Shown: in pieces, positions 43,676-55,062 of the stretch
How the letters are laid out: each line of letters opens with the position of its first letter
How positions within the stretch are numbered: the first letter of the stretch is position 1
NCBI GenBank assembly: GCA_023548195.1
Contig: JAJHZJ010000121.1
Location: forward strand, 5,822,058 to 5,886,057
Source of the DNA: Bettongia penicillata ogilbyi
Lineage: Eukaryota > Chordata > Mammalia > Diprotodontia > Potoroidae
Reading direction: 5' to 3'
Length of the DNA stretch: 64,000 nucleotides
Translations under genes and position numbers: made by a program
Notes under the pieces: generated by a model
Databases searched by the model: none
What the model saw: only the letters and a program-made list of their open reading frames with translations
Told to the model about the DNA's origin: nothing

Positions 43676-45242
43676 CATTAGACTGGGAGGGAAACAGCAA
43701 CAGTTACTATTGATAATAGTAATAGTGAGGGTAAATAGAAGTCCAGAGAAAGAAGAGAAGAGATCTTTGGGAAACACTCATATTTAGGAAACAGAAATAC
43801 AGAGAAAGAACAGGTTGACAGGGAAGAGGACAGCAAAGAAAGCTGTAATTTTGACACCAAATGAGCTCAAAAGCTGAAGATGTCAAGGAGAATTAGGATT
43901 AGAAAATGGGTATTTGATTTGATAATTAGGAGTGCAAAGTGAAAAAGTAATTTAGGCAAAGGGTCAGGGGAATAAACCAAATTTCAGTCGATAGTTAGGG
44001 CATCACATGTAGATTACTTGTTAGCAAAATTTAGTGAGTAAGAGGCATATAGAGATGACTCAGAGGAAGATTACTTCCCTCCCTCATTTTTTAAGAGCTG
44101 GGCAATCTGAGCACGTTTGTAGTCAAGATAGGAAATCATAGTCCCTTTTGGAGAGGGAGAAATTGAAGATTCAAGTGAAAGAAAGGAGCTGATTGGTGGA
44201 ACAAGTTTTAGAGAAGATGGGAAAGAAGGGCACAGAGGATGAATAAGGCAGACTAGCATTCCAGAAAAGTAGGGATGTTGATTCTTCTATTACTAGAAAG
44301 AAATAAGAAAGTCAGTTGTGATGCTGAGAAAATTTAAGAAATGGAAAAAAAGAGAAAACTGAGGTTGGTCAACAGATAATCACAATCTTTTCTTAAAGTA
44401 AGAAGCTATCACCTGTTTTAACTACAGGGGGTGTTAAAAATGTGGCTAGGGGCTTTGAGGGAAGATAAATAGTACTATAGATATCTTATAGACAGATTCT
44501 GATTCAGTTTTTAGTGATAGGAAAATCTAATGACTATAGGACCATGCATCTTGCATATTTAGGGAAAGAACAAATAACTATTACATAGAAAATGAGTGCT
44601 CATCATTTCCTCCCTAATGTGGTTGAAGTAATGCCCTATCACAAAGCTTTAATACAATAGACTATTTCCCATGGCTTACAGAAATAAATCAAAATTAGTT
44701 TAAATGAATTGAGGTTAAACTGGATGTAAATTTAGATCATCACAGAAGACACTGAATGGTTCATTACAGTTTCTGACTAGTGTGGCATTTTGTATTAGAA
44801 ATGATATCATAGGGAATAATATTTATTGAGGACCTTCCATTTTGACAATTAGACATTAGTTGTAAATCGAGTTATAGACATTTTTCAACAAAGCAGAACA
44901 AAATAATATCACCTGTGCTGTTTCTTCTTGACTTGCAAACGTGTGGGTCAACTAAATTTCAGGCTTCTACAATGGCTTGTCTGATAAAACTCCCTGCCCC
45001 ATTCCCATGGCTTTGTCGATTTCATTAGAACTGCTTGCTTCCAAAATGGATGGGTTTAATCTAGTGGATTAGTTGAATTTCTAACATATTCTTTTATTGC
45101 TAATGTGAATCTATTAACCAATGCTAAGAAAAAAATGCATCAAACAAAATTATGATTTATTTCAATGTTGAATTACATAGCATAGCTCTGGTATGCACTG
45201 TCTATATTTCATACACCTAGTGATATCCTAACTGCTTTATTG
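43676..45242. other. Unassigned sequence
   Basis: About 1.6 kb. Purine-rich between 43730 and 44300, which accounts for several open frames on the minus strand. One copy of a 23-base repeated word is at 45049-45071. Confidence 0.4.
45049..45071. repeat. Copy A of a spaced direct repeat
   Basis: GATGGGTTTAATCT, one variable base, then GTGGATTA. Matches 45911-45933 at 22 of 23 positions. Confidence 0.6.
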
Positions 45243-45490
45243 TACTGAGCACAGTCAATAGAGCTGTAGACTTGAAGTTGTGAAGGCCTGAGTTCAAATC
45301 TTGTCTCATATATTTACTGAATATAAGCTGGGCAAGATATTTAACCTCTGTCAGCCTCAATTTCCTGATCTGTAAAATGGGGTAATAATACTTATTACAC
45401 AGAATTGTTATGAGTATCAAGTGAGATAATATTTGTAAAGTGCTTTGCAAACTTTAAAATGCAATGCAAATACTAGATATTCTCATCATC
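45243..45490 (+). mobile_element. MIR-type CORE-SINE, near full length
   Basis: GAGCACAGTCAATAGAGCTG head, GGCCTGAGTTCAAATCTTG, GGGCAAGATATTTAACCTCT core, CTGATCTGTAAAATGGGGTA and ATTTGTAAAGTGCTTTGCAA. Confidence 0.88.
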
Positions 45491-46117
45491 ATTACCTTTG
45501 TATGACTATTTCAATGAAAGCATAAGAAATCATCTCGGAAAATTTGGTCACTGTGGACTGAGATGTGGATTCTGCCTTTATCTATCTGAAATGAACATAT
45601 TCATCTTGGTAACTACTTCTACAACTATAAAACTCTCATTAACCATTAAATGATTCCGAGCTATTTGATAGACTTTAAAATTAAAATAGACTCTCCTGGG
45701 CAAGGAGAGAAAGGACAGTTTATCATAAATCCTGTTTCTGAGTAGGTCTAGTAATCAATGTTATTGTGAAGTTTCCAAATTAAGAAGGGAAAGTAATTTC
45801 CCTTATCCTAAGCATTCTGAACAGAACATTGATTTCCATATGTTCACAAAACTAACATTGATTTTTAGATTAGCTCCATAAAAAGCATTCTACAACTTGC
45901 TCTGTGAGCTGATGGGTTTAATCTTGTGGATTAAGTTAATTCCTCACCTGTTGGTAATTTTATTCCAATTATGATTGCCATGCTAAAGTTAAACAAAATG
46001 TATACATACTTCTACCTTTGAGAAGAAAAAAATGAATTTTTATGTGAATCTTCATTCACTTTTCTTTGGGATCTTCACTTCCATTATAGGACTAGAAATG
46101 GAAAGTAGCCATAATGA
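45491..46117. other. Unassigned sequence
   Basis: Holds copy B of the 23-base repeat. Nothing else recognised. Confidence 0.4.
45911..45933. repeat. Copy B of a spaced direct repeat
   Basis: Same word as 45049-45071, 862 bases downstream, in the same orientation. Confidence 0.6.
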
Positions 46118-46751
46118 TTAGTATTCCACCTCAGTTCTCTCGGGCTGTCCTGTCTTGTCATGAGAAACTCCATAAAGATTCAGACTGTATAGAAACAAAC
46201 CTGGTTTCACATGGGCTTGCGGACCAGAAACGATAGAGTCAAGCAGAACACCACAAATTCTTAAATACCAGCTGAGGTCTGACTTCATCTCTAACCTTGG
46301 GACTTGAGGCCTCAGAGCTGTTGAGAAGTTATTGGCGCATCTAAACGCAGGTGCTCTTTCACTTGTTCTCATGTTCATAACACAAGCGTAATTGAGATGG
46401 AGCAATTCCATCAGCTATAAAACCAAACGAAGAAGTAATTCTCAACATCTTCAGAAGACTTTTCCAAAGAGAATATATAAAGAATACATGCAAGAAAGGA
46501 ATTGAATAAGGTATGTATAAAATGGACATTCCTGTCTCTGACCCATTGCTCATGCATTCAGATGACAAACTAGACATCTTATTAGCTGCTGAGTAGGAAG
46601 AGCCAACAATAAAGGGAGCAACCTTGCTCTCAAAGTTCTCATCCATTCTAGTTAGAAGACTGTTTTGAGCTACTTCTTGTGAATAGTGTGGAGGAGGAGG
46701 TGACTTAAGCAATAGGTGGCCTCCCTGAGACCATGGACACATAAAGTACAT
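46118..46751 (-). other. Two overlapping unassigned open frames
   Basis: A 130-codon frame (46751-46359) is followed by an overlapping 97-codon frame in a different phase (46411-46118). The first holds a hydrophobic stretch, FLHVFFIYSLW, in its second half. I recognise no domain or repeat family in either. Length alone is weak evidence, and neither frame has visible promoter or splice context, so this is not called as a gene. It could be a decayed retroposed or retroviral sequence, or chance. Confidence 0.25.
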
Positions 46752-48149
46752 AGAGATAAAAAGTCAAGCATATTTTTCCCCTGACTTTTTGTGTTGGTTC
46801 TTTCCTGATCTTAGTAAATGAATATCAGTACCCAGAGATGGATACATAGAGAGCTGGAGGCAATCCTGGGAGTCTGAGAACTCACAGCCCAGAGAGAAGT
46901 CTGTAGAAACTATTCCAGTACTCTTATTCAAGAGGACTACCAAGTGATGGGGTCATAGGCCTAGCATGCCCTTCCAGAAATCATGGCTTTGAAGTGCAGA
47001 TTCCGGGTTAAATTTAAAATCTGATCAGCAGTATTGCCAATTGCTTTATGTACTGATAAGGTTTAGTTATCAGTCTCCTGAGAGATTGTAACAGTTCTGA
47101 TTACTTAAGTATTGTTCATGTATACTGCAAGCTTCTTGGGTCATATAGCATTTTTTTAAAATTATGGGTTACAGAGAAGGGTCTGTTCTATACCTGCTTT
47201 ATAATACATTGAGAATATTTACATTCTGTCACTTTCTGAAAGATACTAGACATGATACATAAGATCTAAGCTTTTACAGGTTCTTCCTTGCAGTGCCATG
47301 GTTGAGGGGTTTAAAATGACAAAAAGGGTAAGAAAAGGCCTTTCAACTGCTCTTATCAGGGTCCTGACTTCCCCAGAACTAACCCTGATCTGTACCACAT
47401 ACATGAGTCTGGATTAAGAGAAGCCCTTAGGGAAAAAGGGACCAGCCTCTTTGAACTAATAGTGGTTCTTTTTGTTAGACAAAGAAAGGAAATAACTTGC
47501 ACTTATCAAATCATATTATTTAGCAATGGAACAAATTGTTTTTATTATGCTAATGTTGGGGCAAGGTTATATGAGGCTTTTACAAATCATATGCAAATCT
47601 AGTTTATAAGACATGCTAAGACATGACATATTTCCATGTAATAATATTATGTGCTCTCACAGATTTCTCTAATTCTTCAATTACCAAAAATGTTAACTGA
47701 GGCATAAAAAGATATTAGAAATTATATAATTATAAAAAAATGGAAACTGACCAGATCTTGATGATGGATTAAAAGATCTTAGATTGGATTTCTGTTACAA
47801 AAACCTTGACCACTCTCTCATTCAAAACAAGGTACAAGAATTACGAAAAAGACACTGGCTTGGGAATTCTATAATACTTTTGTTTAAAAAAAAATTAAAG
47901 ACTATTCAAGTATCATTCAAGCAAGGAGCATACTGATCATATAGGGATTGATAATACGGAGCCCAGCACAAGCATCAGCTCTATTTTAATTAAGTACTAA
48001 CTCATGACAGATAGAACATGCTGGCAGGCCTGAAGCATCAACAATGATTACAGAACCTCTATACCCTAGAACCTTGCCTATAAAATATGCAGGACATGAA
48101 GGAAATCCTGAATGGGGATAGATAATGATAATAATAATGATAACTGATA
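46752..48149. other. Unassigned sequence
   Basis: About 1.4 kb with no repeat family or exon recognised; a short TAATGATAA-type simple repeat is at 48120-48170. Confidence 0.4.
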
Positions 48150-48400
48150 AATGATGAATGATATTTATTTAGTGCACACTATGTGCCAGGCAGGGTGCTG
48201 TGCTAAGTGCTTTACAATTATTATTTCAGTTGATCTTCTAAACAACTCTGGGAGCTAGGTGCTATTATTATTTCCATTTAAAGATGAGGAAACTGAGGCA
48301 AACTGAGGTTAAACTTGTCTGGGTCATACAGGTGACAAGTTTTTGATGTTTCAGTGTCTTGACTTCAGGTCAGTATTTTATCCACTGGGCTACCTAGTCA
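48150..48400 (-). mobile_element. MIR/Mar1-related CORE-SINE, near full length
   Basis: CTATGTGCCAGGCAGGGTGC, GCTAAGTGCTTTACAATTAT, CTGGGAGCTAGGTGCTATTA, GATGAGGAAACTGAGGCAAA, GTCTGGGTCATACAGG and TATCCACTGGGCTACCTAGT. Confidence 0.88.
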
Positions 48401-48482
48401 CCAAGGAAGGTGAGAGGAAGTTGGGAGGGAAAAGGAAAGGGAAAAAAATGGAAAGCAAAGGAGGAAAGGGGAAAAGGAAAAT
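48401..48482. repeat. Purine-rich tract
   Basis: GGAAAGGGAAAAAAATGG-type G/A words over about 80 bases. Confidence 0.75.
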
Positions 48483-48484
48483 GA

Positions 48485-48712
48485 CAATCTTGGCTGTGTT
48501 TGGAATTGGAGGTAACCTAATGCAATTTTCTCACTTTTCAGATGAGGAAAATGAGGCTACAGTACCTAAATGACTTACCTAAAGTCATATTGGTAGTTGT
48601 CAGAGAAAGTATCTGAACCCTGTTCCTCTGACTTCAAATCTAATGCTCTTTCCACTACATTTAATTAGTATAGTGCCTGTTACATGGTAGGTCCTTAATG
48701 ACTGTTTCCACA
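48485..48712 (-). mobile_element. MIR/THER1-type SINE with adjacent L2-like end
   Basis: GAATTGGAGGTAACCTAATG, CTTTTCAGATGAGGAAAATG, TTACCTAAAGTCATATTGG and CTAATGCTCTTTCCACTAC are antisense THER1 landmarks. A plus-strand AGTGCCTGTTACATGGTAGG follows at 48671, probably a separate L2 end. Confidence 0.75.
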
Positions 48713-48835
48713 CACATGTGCATATGTATGCGTATATGTATTATGTACATACATATATACACATACATTTATATACATACACACATGTTTTATATAGATA
48801 TATTCACATACACATAGAAACATATATTGTATATT
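48713..48835. repeat. Interrupted CA/TA microsatellite
   Basis: TACATACATATATACACATA-type words over about 120 bases. Confidence 0.85.
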
Positions 48836-49604
48836 TATGACCCAGAGACTCATGAACTATTTAAAAGACAATTTCCTCTCAGTTTGATATTGGACACCTG
48901 ATGACTGAATTTGAAGGAAAAGGGAATGAAATACTGCTTCTTACAAATTAATATTTGGTGTGCCAAGGAAGGAGAATGTGCCCTGTCAAAAACTACTCTG
49001 TAGGTTAGCAAGTCTGCAGACATTTTGTATCTGTAGGAAATTGATCACCTCCACAGATGTAATTATACCAAGACTCATGCCAGGAGTCATTAAAATGCAT
49101 AGCCTGTTGTCTTGTTGCTTAATTACAGACTTGGGTTAACTAAACTTCTCCTGAGTGTACTGTACCTGCTGCATCCAGCAAACCTCCTAAGTTGATGAAT
49201 GTGCTTTGTTATATCTTGACATAGATCCAGAAAATTTAATGGAATGTTCTATCCAAATAGCAGTGTATGCTTCTAATTCATCTCCAGCTCAGCTCATTAG
49301 GAATACCATTGCTATTTAATTTCCCAAACCAATAATAGTATAATCCCCAGTGATTGTACAATTGCTTCCAAGTGAAAGCATAAGGGACATACTCAGAAAG
49401 TGTGGGTATAAACCAGAAATTGAGAGGCTACACTAAATTATCTCTAGCATATTTCATCCTTTGCCCTTTACTTTTACATGCATTTTTATTCTATATTATT
49501 TTCCAATTATGTCCCTCTTTATCATTTTCTTGGTTTAGCTATATAATACTGAAATTCAGTCTTGTTTTTAAAAATCACACATTAAAGAACTTATCTGGAA
49601 GAAA
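48836..49604. other. Unassigned sequence
   Basis: No repeat family or exon recognised. Confidence 0.4.
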
Positions 49605-49820
49605 TCTGACAGAAATGATGTGCAACAGGGAAATGAAAAGAGAATTTGGAGACAAAAGTCCTGGGTTATAATTTTACCTCTCTCATTTACTACCTGGTGA
49701 CTTTGTAGTAGTGATTTAACCTCTCTAGGTTGGTTTGTTTGTTTAACCTGCAAACAGAATAGATTGGTCTAGGTGGCCCTTAATAACCTTTGTACCTTTG
49801 AACCTATGAACCTATGACAC
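49605..49820 (+). mobile_element. MIR/THER1-type SINE
   Basis: TTTGGAGACAAAAGTCCTGG, TGGTGACTTTGTAGTAGTGA, TTAACCTCTCTAGGTTGG, GATTGGTCTAGGTGGCCCTT and a repeated GAACCTATGAACCTATGAC end. Confidence 0.7.
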
Positions 49821-50224
49821 TACCTTTTCATTCCAGCATCATGGTAACTGTTAATGCTTCTCAGTAACTCCAGTGGCACAATAATAATGTAAGGACCTTC
49901 AATGAGAATAAAATAGAGGGCTATGAAGATCCATCCACAAAAGAATGAATACCACCCTATTTCTAATCCTTACAATTCATAGAGAAAGAAATATCTGGTT
50001 ATGCATTTATTCAGCAGCTTATATTTGAAGATGTCATTTTTTAAACAGTCTTTTGTACCTAGAGGCAGATGAGTATTCTCACTCTAAATTAACATAACAT
50101 CAACTGAAATGAAGCTGGAAACTATTCAGCATAAAGTCACAGAAGCTAGCGCTAGAATTGGGTATAGATTCTTAATTCCCTAATTAGGGGGTGAATAAAG
50201 AAAGGACAAAGTAGAAATGGATAA
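49821..50224. other. Unassigned sequence
   Basis: No repeat family or exon recognised. Confidence 0.4.
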
Positions 50225-50450
50225 ATAGGGATTGTGTTATTCATGGTATTTACATCTTCAGTACCTAGGACAGCACCTAACAAATCAGATTATGAGGAAT
50301 GACTAGAGTTTTCTTATTTAACTAGATGCAAAATCTATTATCTATACAACCATGAACAAATCATGTCACTCTTTGGACCACAGCATCTTGAACGCTAAAA
50401 TAAAGAACCTCTGTTATCCCTTTCAGCAATGACATTCTGTGATTGAGAAT
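50225..50450 (+). mobile_element. L2 end and MIR/THER1 fragments
   Basis: CATCTTCAGTACCTAGGACA and GCACCTAACA (50225-50300) resemble an L2 end. ACAAATCATGTCACTCTTTG, AGAACCTCTGTTATCCCTTT and CATTCTGTGATTG (50335-50445) resemble a SINE core and tail. Confidence 0.5.
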
Positions 50451-50991
50451 GTATAATTATAGCAATGAAATAGGAAATCAGAGAGATTTTCTTTTCTTAA
50501 AAGTATTCTAATTAATAATCAGTTACTGTCATGGGCTAGAATTTGGATTCTTATGCATCATCACAAAGAATCATTTCCCCAATCTCACAGTCCATGGAGG
50601 TCTAATGGAGATTTGAGGGTTATACTAAAACTCTCATGACCAAATTAAATACCATCTCTCAATAGGTGTGGGTGTGACTTTTCCAAAAGCTACTATCCAT
50701 TATTTACCCAGGGGCAAAGGATTCAGCTTTAGAAACAGAAGAAATATTACCTGTCATCTAGGATAACCTGTTCATTTTAGAGATGAGTAAAGGAAAATAC
50801 TTTGATTCCAAATCCAATGGGACCATAAAGTATTAGTTAGTAAAACCTAATTTTCATAGACACTATGGGATTGTTGGTTTGTGATTAACACATTCTTCAA
50901 AATCCTACATTTGAAAAACTTTGAGCAGCACTGATAATGTTATTACATTTCTTGTGATACTTGTCTCTCTTCTCCCTTTCCTTTCAAATAT
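50451..50991. other. Unassigned sequence
   Basis: A weak antisense SINE trace may lie at about 50750-50830. Nothing else recognised. Confidence 0.35.
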
Positions 50992-51003
50992 ACCACTCTC
51001 CCT

Positions 51004-51266
51004 ATTCTTTGAATGGGTGTATCTCACTCAAAGTGAGAATGTGATAAGATCTCAGCCTGAAAGGGCCAGAGTCTCATATTGCATCCTGGGCCATCTCCAG
51101 CCATCCTGATCAATATCTGGCCACTGGACCCAGATGGCTCAGGAGGAGAAGGTGAGGCTGATGACCTTGCACAGCCCTCCCTCACTCAAAACAAAGTCAG
51201 CTGCAAGTCATGTCATCATCTTGATGTCATGGTCCTCTTCGAGGACAAAGGACAAACACAACAACC
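51004..51266 (+). mobile_element. SINE with an RTE-like LINE tail, best copy
   Basis: GAATGGGTGTATCTCACTCA, GGGCCAGAGTCTCATATTGC, CATCTCCAGCCATCCTGATC, GGCTCAGGAGGAGAAGGTGA and GCACAGCCCTCCCTCACTCA, ending GTCCTCTTCGAGGAC (51232-51246), AAAGGACAAAC and an ACAACAACC-type repeat. ACCACTCTCCCT before (50992-51003) and ACCACTCCCT after (51267-51276) may be a TSD with a 2-base loss. Confidence 0.85.
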
Positions 51267-51276
51267 ACCACTCCCT

Positions 51277-51699
51277 CAACCTTCAGATATTCTGACTTGA
51301 AGATCATATTCTGGTTAGACATATTTTTCTTCTCAATGACCTTTGACTTCCAAGGTAAAAATATCTGTGATTATGATTAGATCACATTTTTTTCCCTGAT
51401 AATTGTCTCTCTGTTAATTTTTCAGTTCTTCTTCCTCCCCTCAAGCTGACCCTAGCTCAACTACCTCTAGAGTCCCAAGAAGTTCTAAACCAGATTATCA
51501 TTATCATATCTATATAAACTCATTTAGGTAACTCAAATACTCTCATGACTTTGAACATCTATCTCTGTTTGGATTCTCCTAGCCTATATTTCCAAGAATG
51601 ATTCTTCCAGTTTACTTCTCTCATTCTACTGCAACATAACTAACTTCATGCAAAATGCTTCCAAGGAGAAGTGCTATTAAAATAATAAAACTACTAATG
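51277..51699. other. Unassigned sequence
   Basis: Pyrimidine-rich in parts; no family recognised with confidence. Confidence 0.4.
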
Positions 51700-51965
51700 A
51701 TTATTATGATAGTACACATTTATGTACTGCTTGAAGGTGTATTCTACACTTCGCAAATTTATTTCATTTGATCCTCATAGCACTCTGAAAAGAAGGTGTA
51801 ATTATTTTCCCCATTTTGTAAATGAGGAAACTGAGGCAGATAGAATCTAAGTGATTTGCCCAGGATCACACAACTTAAGTTTTAAGCTTAAGCTGGATTT
51901 TAACACTGGTCTACTTTAGTCCAGGTCCACATCTCTATCCATGGTGCCTCCTGGATGCCTCTACA
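51700..51965 (-). mobile_element. MIR-type CORE-SINE
   Basis: CACTTCGCAAATTTATTTCA, TTTGATCCTCATAGCACTC, CATTTTGTAAATGAGGAAAC, GTGATTTGCCCAGGATCACA and CCACATCTCTATCCATGGTG. Confidence 0.88.
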
Positions 51966-52028
51966 AAAGTGATAGATGGAAATACGAATGGATGGATAGA
52001 CAGACAGATAGATAGACAAATAGATGTA
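51966..52028. repeat. (GATA/GACA)n-like simple repeat
   Basis: GGATGGATAGACAGACAGAT and AGATAGACAAATAGATG. Confidence 0.8.
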
Positions 52029-52664
52029 ACAAACATATATTACAGTCAAAGAATAAAATTTCTGGGAAATCATTAATTGATCTGTGGTTTCTGAAATGTT
52101 CATCATTGCTGAGCCCAGATATTTGTAATCACCAAAATTAAGGAGTTCTGAAATATGCGCCTAATTATTATATGATGAAACAATATGTAAATATTGATAT
52201 TGATTCAACTACATCAGATCTTTATGATGAAAAATATTCATAAATAGCCACTATGATGAAAATATTTTATCATGAATTCAGATTTTGGTCATTATAACAG
52301 ATCTAATTTTTTATGCCTTATCTACTAAATTTGAAAAGGTAGGACCTCCTCGAAAGGCCAAGATGTCCTTTTTCATTATCCTTTACAGTTCATCTGCTGA
52401 TTTATTTTTTTGCAACACTCAATAAATAAAAACAAAATACAAAAATCAACATAATTTTTAACAGCATTTGCATATAAAATTTGGACAGTATCCAAAGGAA
52501 GCTTCAAAAGAATAAGGGATATCAAAAAGAATTATACAGAGCCAATAAAATTTATGCATTCTCATAATATGTGTCAACATCATACTTTAGAAAATCCTCT
52601 AGCATGTTAGTTCTCTATGAGCACTTATGCTTACTAGTTACTATATTTTATAATCAAAGTATTT
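52029..52664. other. Unassigned AT-rich sequence
   Basis: ATGATGAAAATATT-type words recur at 52200-52270. No repeat family recognised. Confidence 0.4.
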
Positions 52665-53010
52665 CCAAACATTGTACTTGAAAATAAATTTTGTTATTGT
52701 TCTGCTTTTCTATCCCTTAAGTTTCCTTATTTCTCTTCCATCCTCCCAGAGGACCATCTTATATAACAAAGATTTAAATAAGAAAAAAAGAAGAGGAGAA
52801 AAATAAACATCCTCTAAATAATTATTCACAAACTACTAGTTGTATGGATGATATAGTTTGAAAGACAAAACATTAAAGATATCCCCAAGCACTGAAGCAT
52901 AAAAAAGTTGAAAAAAACCCAAACAAACCAATATATCTCTTGTCCACTCAAATCTCAAATCACAAACACTTTTGTTTCTTAAAATTCTTCCTTTCTCCTG
53001 TCATAAAATG
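52665..53010 (-). mobile_element. Possible old L1 3' untranslated fragment
   Basis: CTTCCATCCTCCCAGAGGAC, CATCTTATATAACAAAG and an A/G-rich stretch resemble the antisense 3' region of a marsupial L1. Weak. Confidence 0.35.
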
Positions 53011-53024
53011 ACCATCCTTTTGTA

Positions 53025-53310
53025 TGAGACCTTGAGAGAACATTTAGTGCAATGCAAATATATTACAGATAAGTAAACTCAAGGTATGAAAAGGAAAATG
53101 ATTTAGCTACTTTGGTAGCTACATAGAAGACAGACTAGAGATGGGATAGATAAGTTAGGGAGACCAATTAGAAGACTATTATACCAACCTAGGTGAGAGA
53201 TGTTAATGACTAGTATTAGGGTGCTAACCATGTAGATAGAGAAGGATGGGCATGAGAGATGTTATGGATGAACAGGTAAAACTAGGTGGCTGAACAAATA
53301 TGATTATTAA
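53025..53310 (+). mobile_element. SINE trace, then old mammalian repeat, 3' part
   Basis: 53025-53105 holds a weak antisense MIR core. From 53105, GGGAGACCAATTAGAAGACT, ATTATACCAACCTAGGTGAG, AGATGTTAATGACTAGTATT, AGGGTGCTAACCATGTAG and GAGAGATGTTATGG match the downstream part of the repeat whose upstream parts are at 14190 and 63150. Confidence 0.5.
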
Positions 53311-53549
53311 ATGAAAATATAACAACACTACAAATAATGAAAAATGTCTCTAATTTTAACAAATAATGACTCTAGCTCAAATATGATATAAAATGAATTG
53401 GCTGGGATATATTTAAATACATAGGGAGACAGAGAGATAGATATTTTGTGTAGGAACTAACTTTATCTTTAAAGTCAGGGTGAAAATTATTATAAAATAA
53501 GAGAAAATCTTACATGTAAGGAAAAAGTCATAGTTTTAACTATAACAGC
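53311..53549. other. Unassigned sequence
   Basis: Nothing recognised. Confidence 0.4.
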
Positions 53550-53800
53550 AATAAGAGTTGGCATTTATATAGTATTTAAGGTTTACAAAGCCATATTATA
53601 TATATATACTTCTCATAAGAACACTAGAAGGCAGGTGCTATTTTCACTCACATGTTATAGATGAGGAAACTGAAAATGAGATGTCAAATATCTTGCCTCT
53701 CATTGAAGAATTATTTAGTGGTTAAAGCAGGATTAGAACTCAGGTATTCCAGTCTTCAGGTTTGTATGCTGTCCACTGTATCACTTACCTGCCTTAAAAG
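53550..53800 (-). mobile_element. MIR-type CORE-SINE
   Basis: GGCATTTATATAGTATTTAA, GGTTTACAAAGCCATATT, GAAGGCAGGTGCTATTTTCA, TATAGATGAGGAAACTGAAA and GGATTAGAACTCAGGTATTC. Confidence 0.82.
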
Positions 53801-54315
53801 CATATTTAAAACATGTAAGCTTTCACATTAAACTTCTACTCTGATTCCTAATTTGGGGTGTGGTGGTAAGGGGGGGATGACAATGGTTCCAGAAGCCCTT
53901 CCAGTGATTTATTAACTCTGGTAGTTTTTGTAAAGCTGGAAATGCTTTGAATGTAGCTATGCCCAAGGACTAGTCTAGCTAAAATGGCAGCATGTCACTG
54001 CAAAGTTGGAGCAAGGTGATGAGTTTCTTATCCACAGCAGCTTTAAAAGACAGCTATTAGTTTGTATAGGGTCATGGTCTGTGTTAGATGAGGGATTAGA
54101 TGCTCATTGATGTAATTATAAATCTCTGAAGTACTAAAATCAACTTTAAATCTCAACAGCATGAATACTATTTTCATTTGGTTACTCTCAGAAAGATGGT
54201 GGAAATTTTCTTTGCAGGCAATACTTCCAAGAAAATAAACTTATACCCAGAACCTCCTGACACTAACATGGGGTATAGTCAAGTCTAACCCATAGGAAAT
54301 CCATTTTATTTTAGT
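53801..54315. other. Unassigned sequence
   Basis: No repeat family or exon recognised. Confidence 0.4.
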
Positions 54316-54770
54316 GAATAATTGAAGCTTAGGGTTCTAAGGAACTTAAGAGCTAATCTAATCCAGCCCCAACATCATGTAGGAAGGAATCCCTTTCTCA
54401 ACATTACTACAGATGATCTGTTGTGCTTCATTTACCTCCAATATCTGGTAACTCACAATTAAAAAGGTAACCTATTTTTTACCACAATTTTTTTCTCAGA
54501 AAGTTTTGCCTCGTTGGTTCCAGTCATGTCCTTTGTAACTAAGTACAAAAAAGGGCTGCTTCTACCTGGAAGTTTTGAAAATATTGAAAGACAACTATCC
54601 TTCATATATTACATAAGACTTCTCTTTCCTGGACTGAATATTCCCAGTACAATTTGCTCTTATTATGATAGTCTCAAGTCTGCTCAATATGCTGGTCACT
54701 CTATTCTGCATACTATTTACTTCATCAATGAGCTTTCTTGATATCCAATATATTTAACTTAATTCAGTTC
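54316..54770 (-). mobile_element. CR1/L3-type LINE 3' fragment
   Basis: On the plus strand: AATCTAATCCAGCCCCAACA, GGAAGGAATCCCTTTCTCAA, GCTGCTTCTACCTGGAAGTT, TATTGAAAGACAACTATCC and CTTTCCTGGACTGAATATTC, CCCAGT. These are the ordered antisense landmarks of the CR1/L3 3' end. The open frame at 54514-54741 is antisense to this element. Confidence 0.65.
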
Positions 54771-54929
54771 TCTAGATATGTTTTTGTTTTATCAGCACAG
54801 AGTACTAGGTTATTGCTTCCCTTGTCTTTAAGGTTATAACTCCATTAATGAAAAATTTTAGGTCACTAAAAGCAAAAACATTTGATAGAGCTAAATGAAT
54901 TCTCCAAATTTAATTTGAGGGAGAGAGAT

Positions 54930-55062
54930 AGCATATCATTGATAGTACACTGGTTTTTAATACCTGAAGACCTCTCAGTTTCCTCATTTATAAATTGAGG
55001 TTCAATTAGATGATGATAAGAATTTCCTTCCAACTCTACCTCTATGATCCCATGAAATTCTA
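54930..55062 (+). mobile_element. MIR/THER1-type SINE
   Basis: ACCTCTCAGTTTCCTCATTT, ATAAATTGAGGTTCAATTAG, ATTTCCTTCCAACTCTACCT and CTATGATCCC give core and tail. Confidence 0.72.

Noticed and set aside
52665..53010. Candidate retroviral or gene sequence next to an A/G-rich stretch
   Set aside because: Better explained as decayed L1 3' untranslated sequence; no coding pattern remains.
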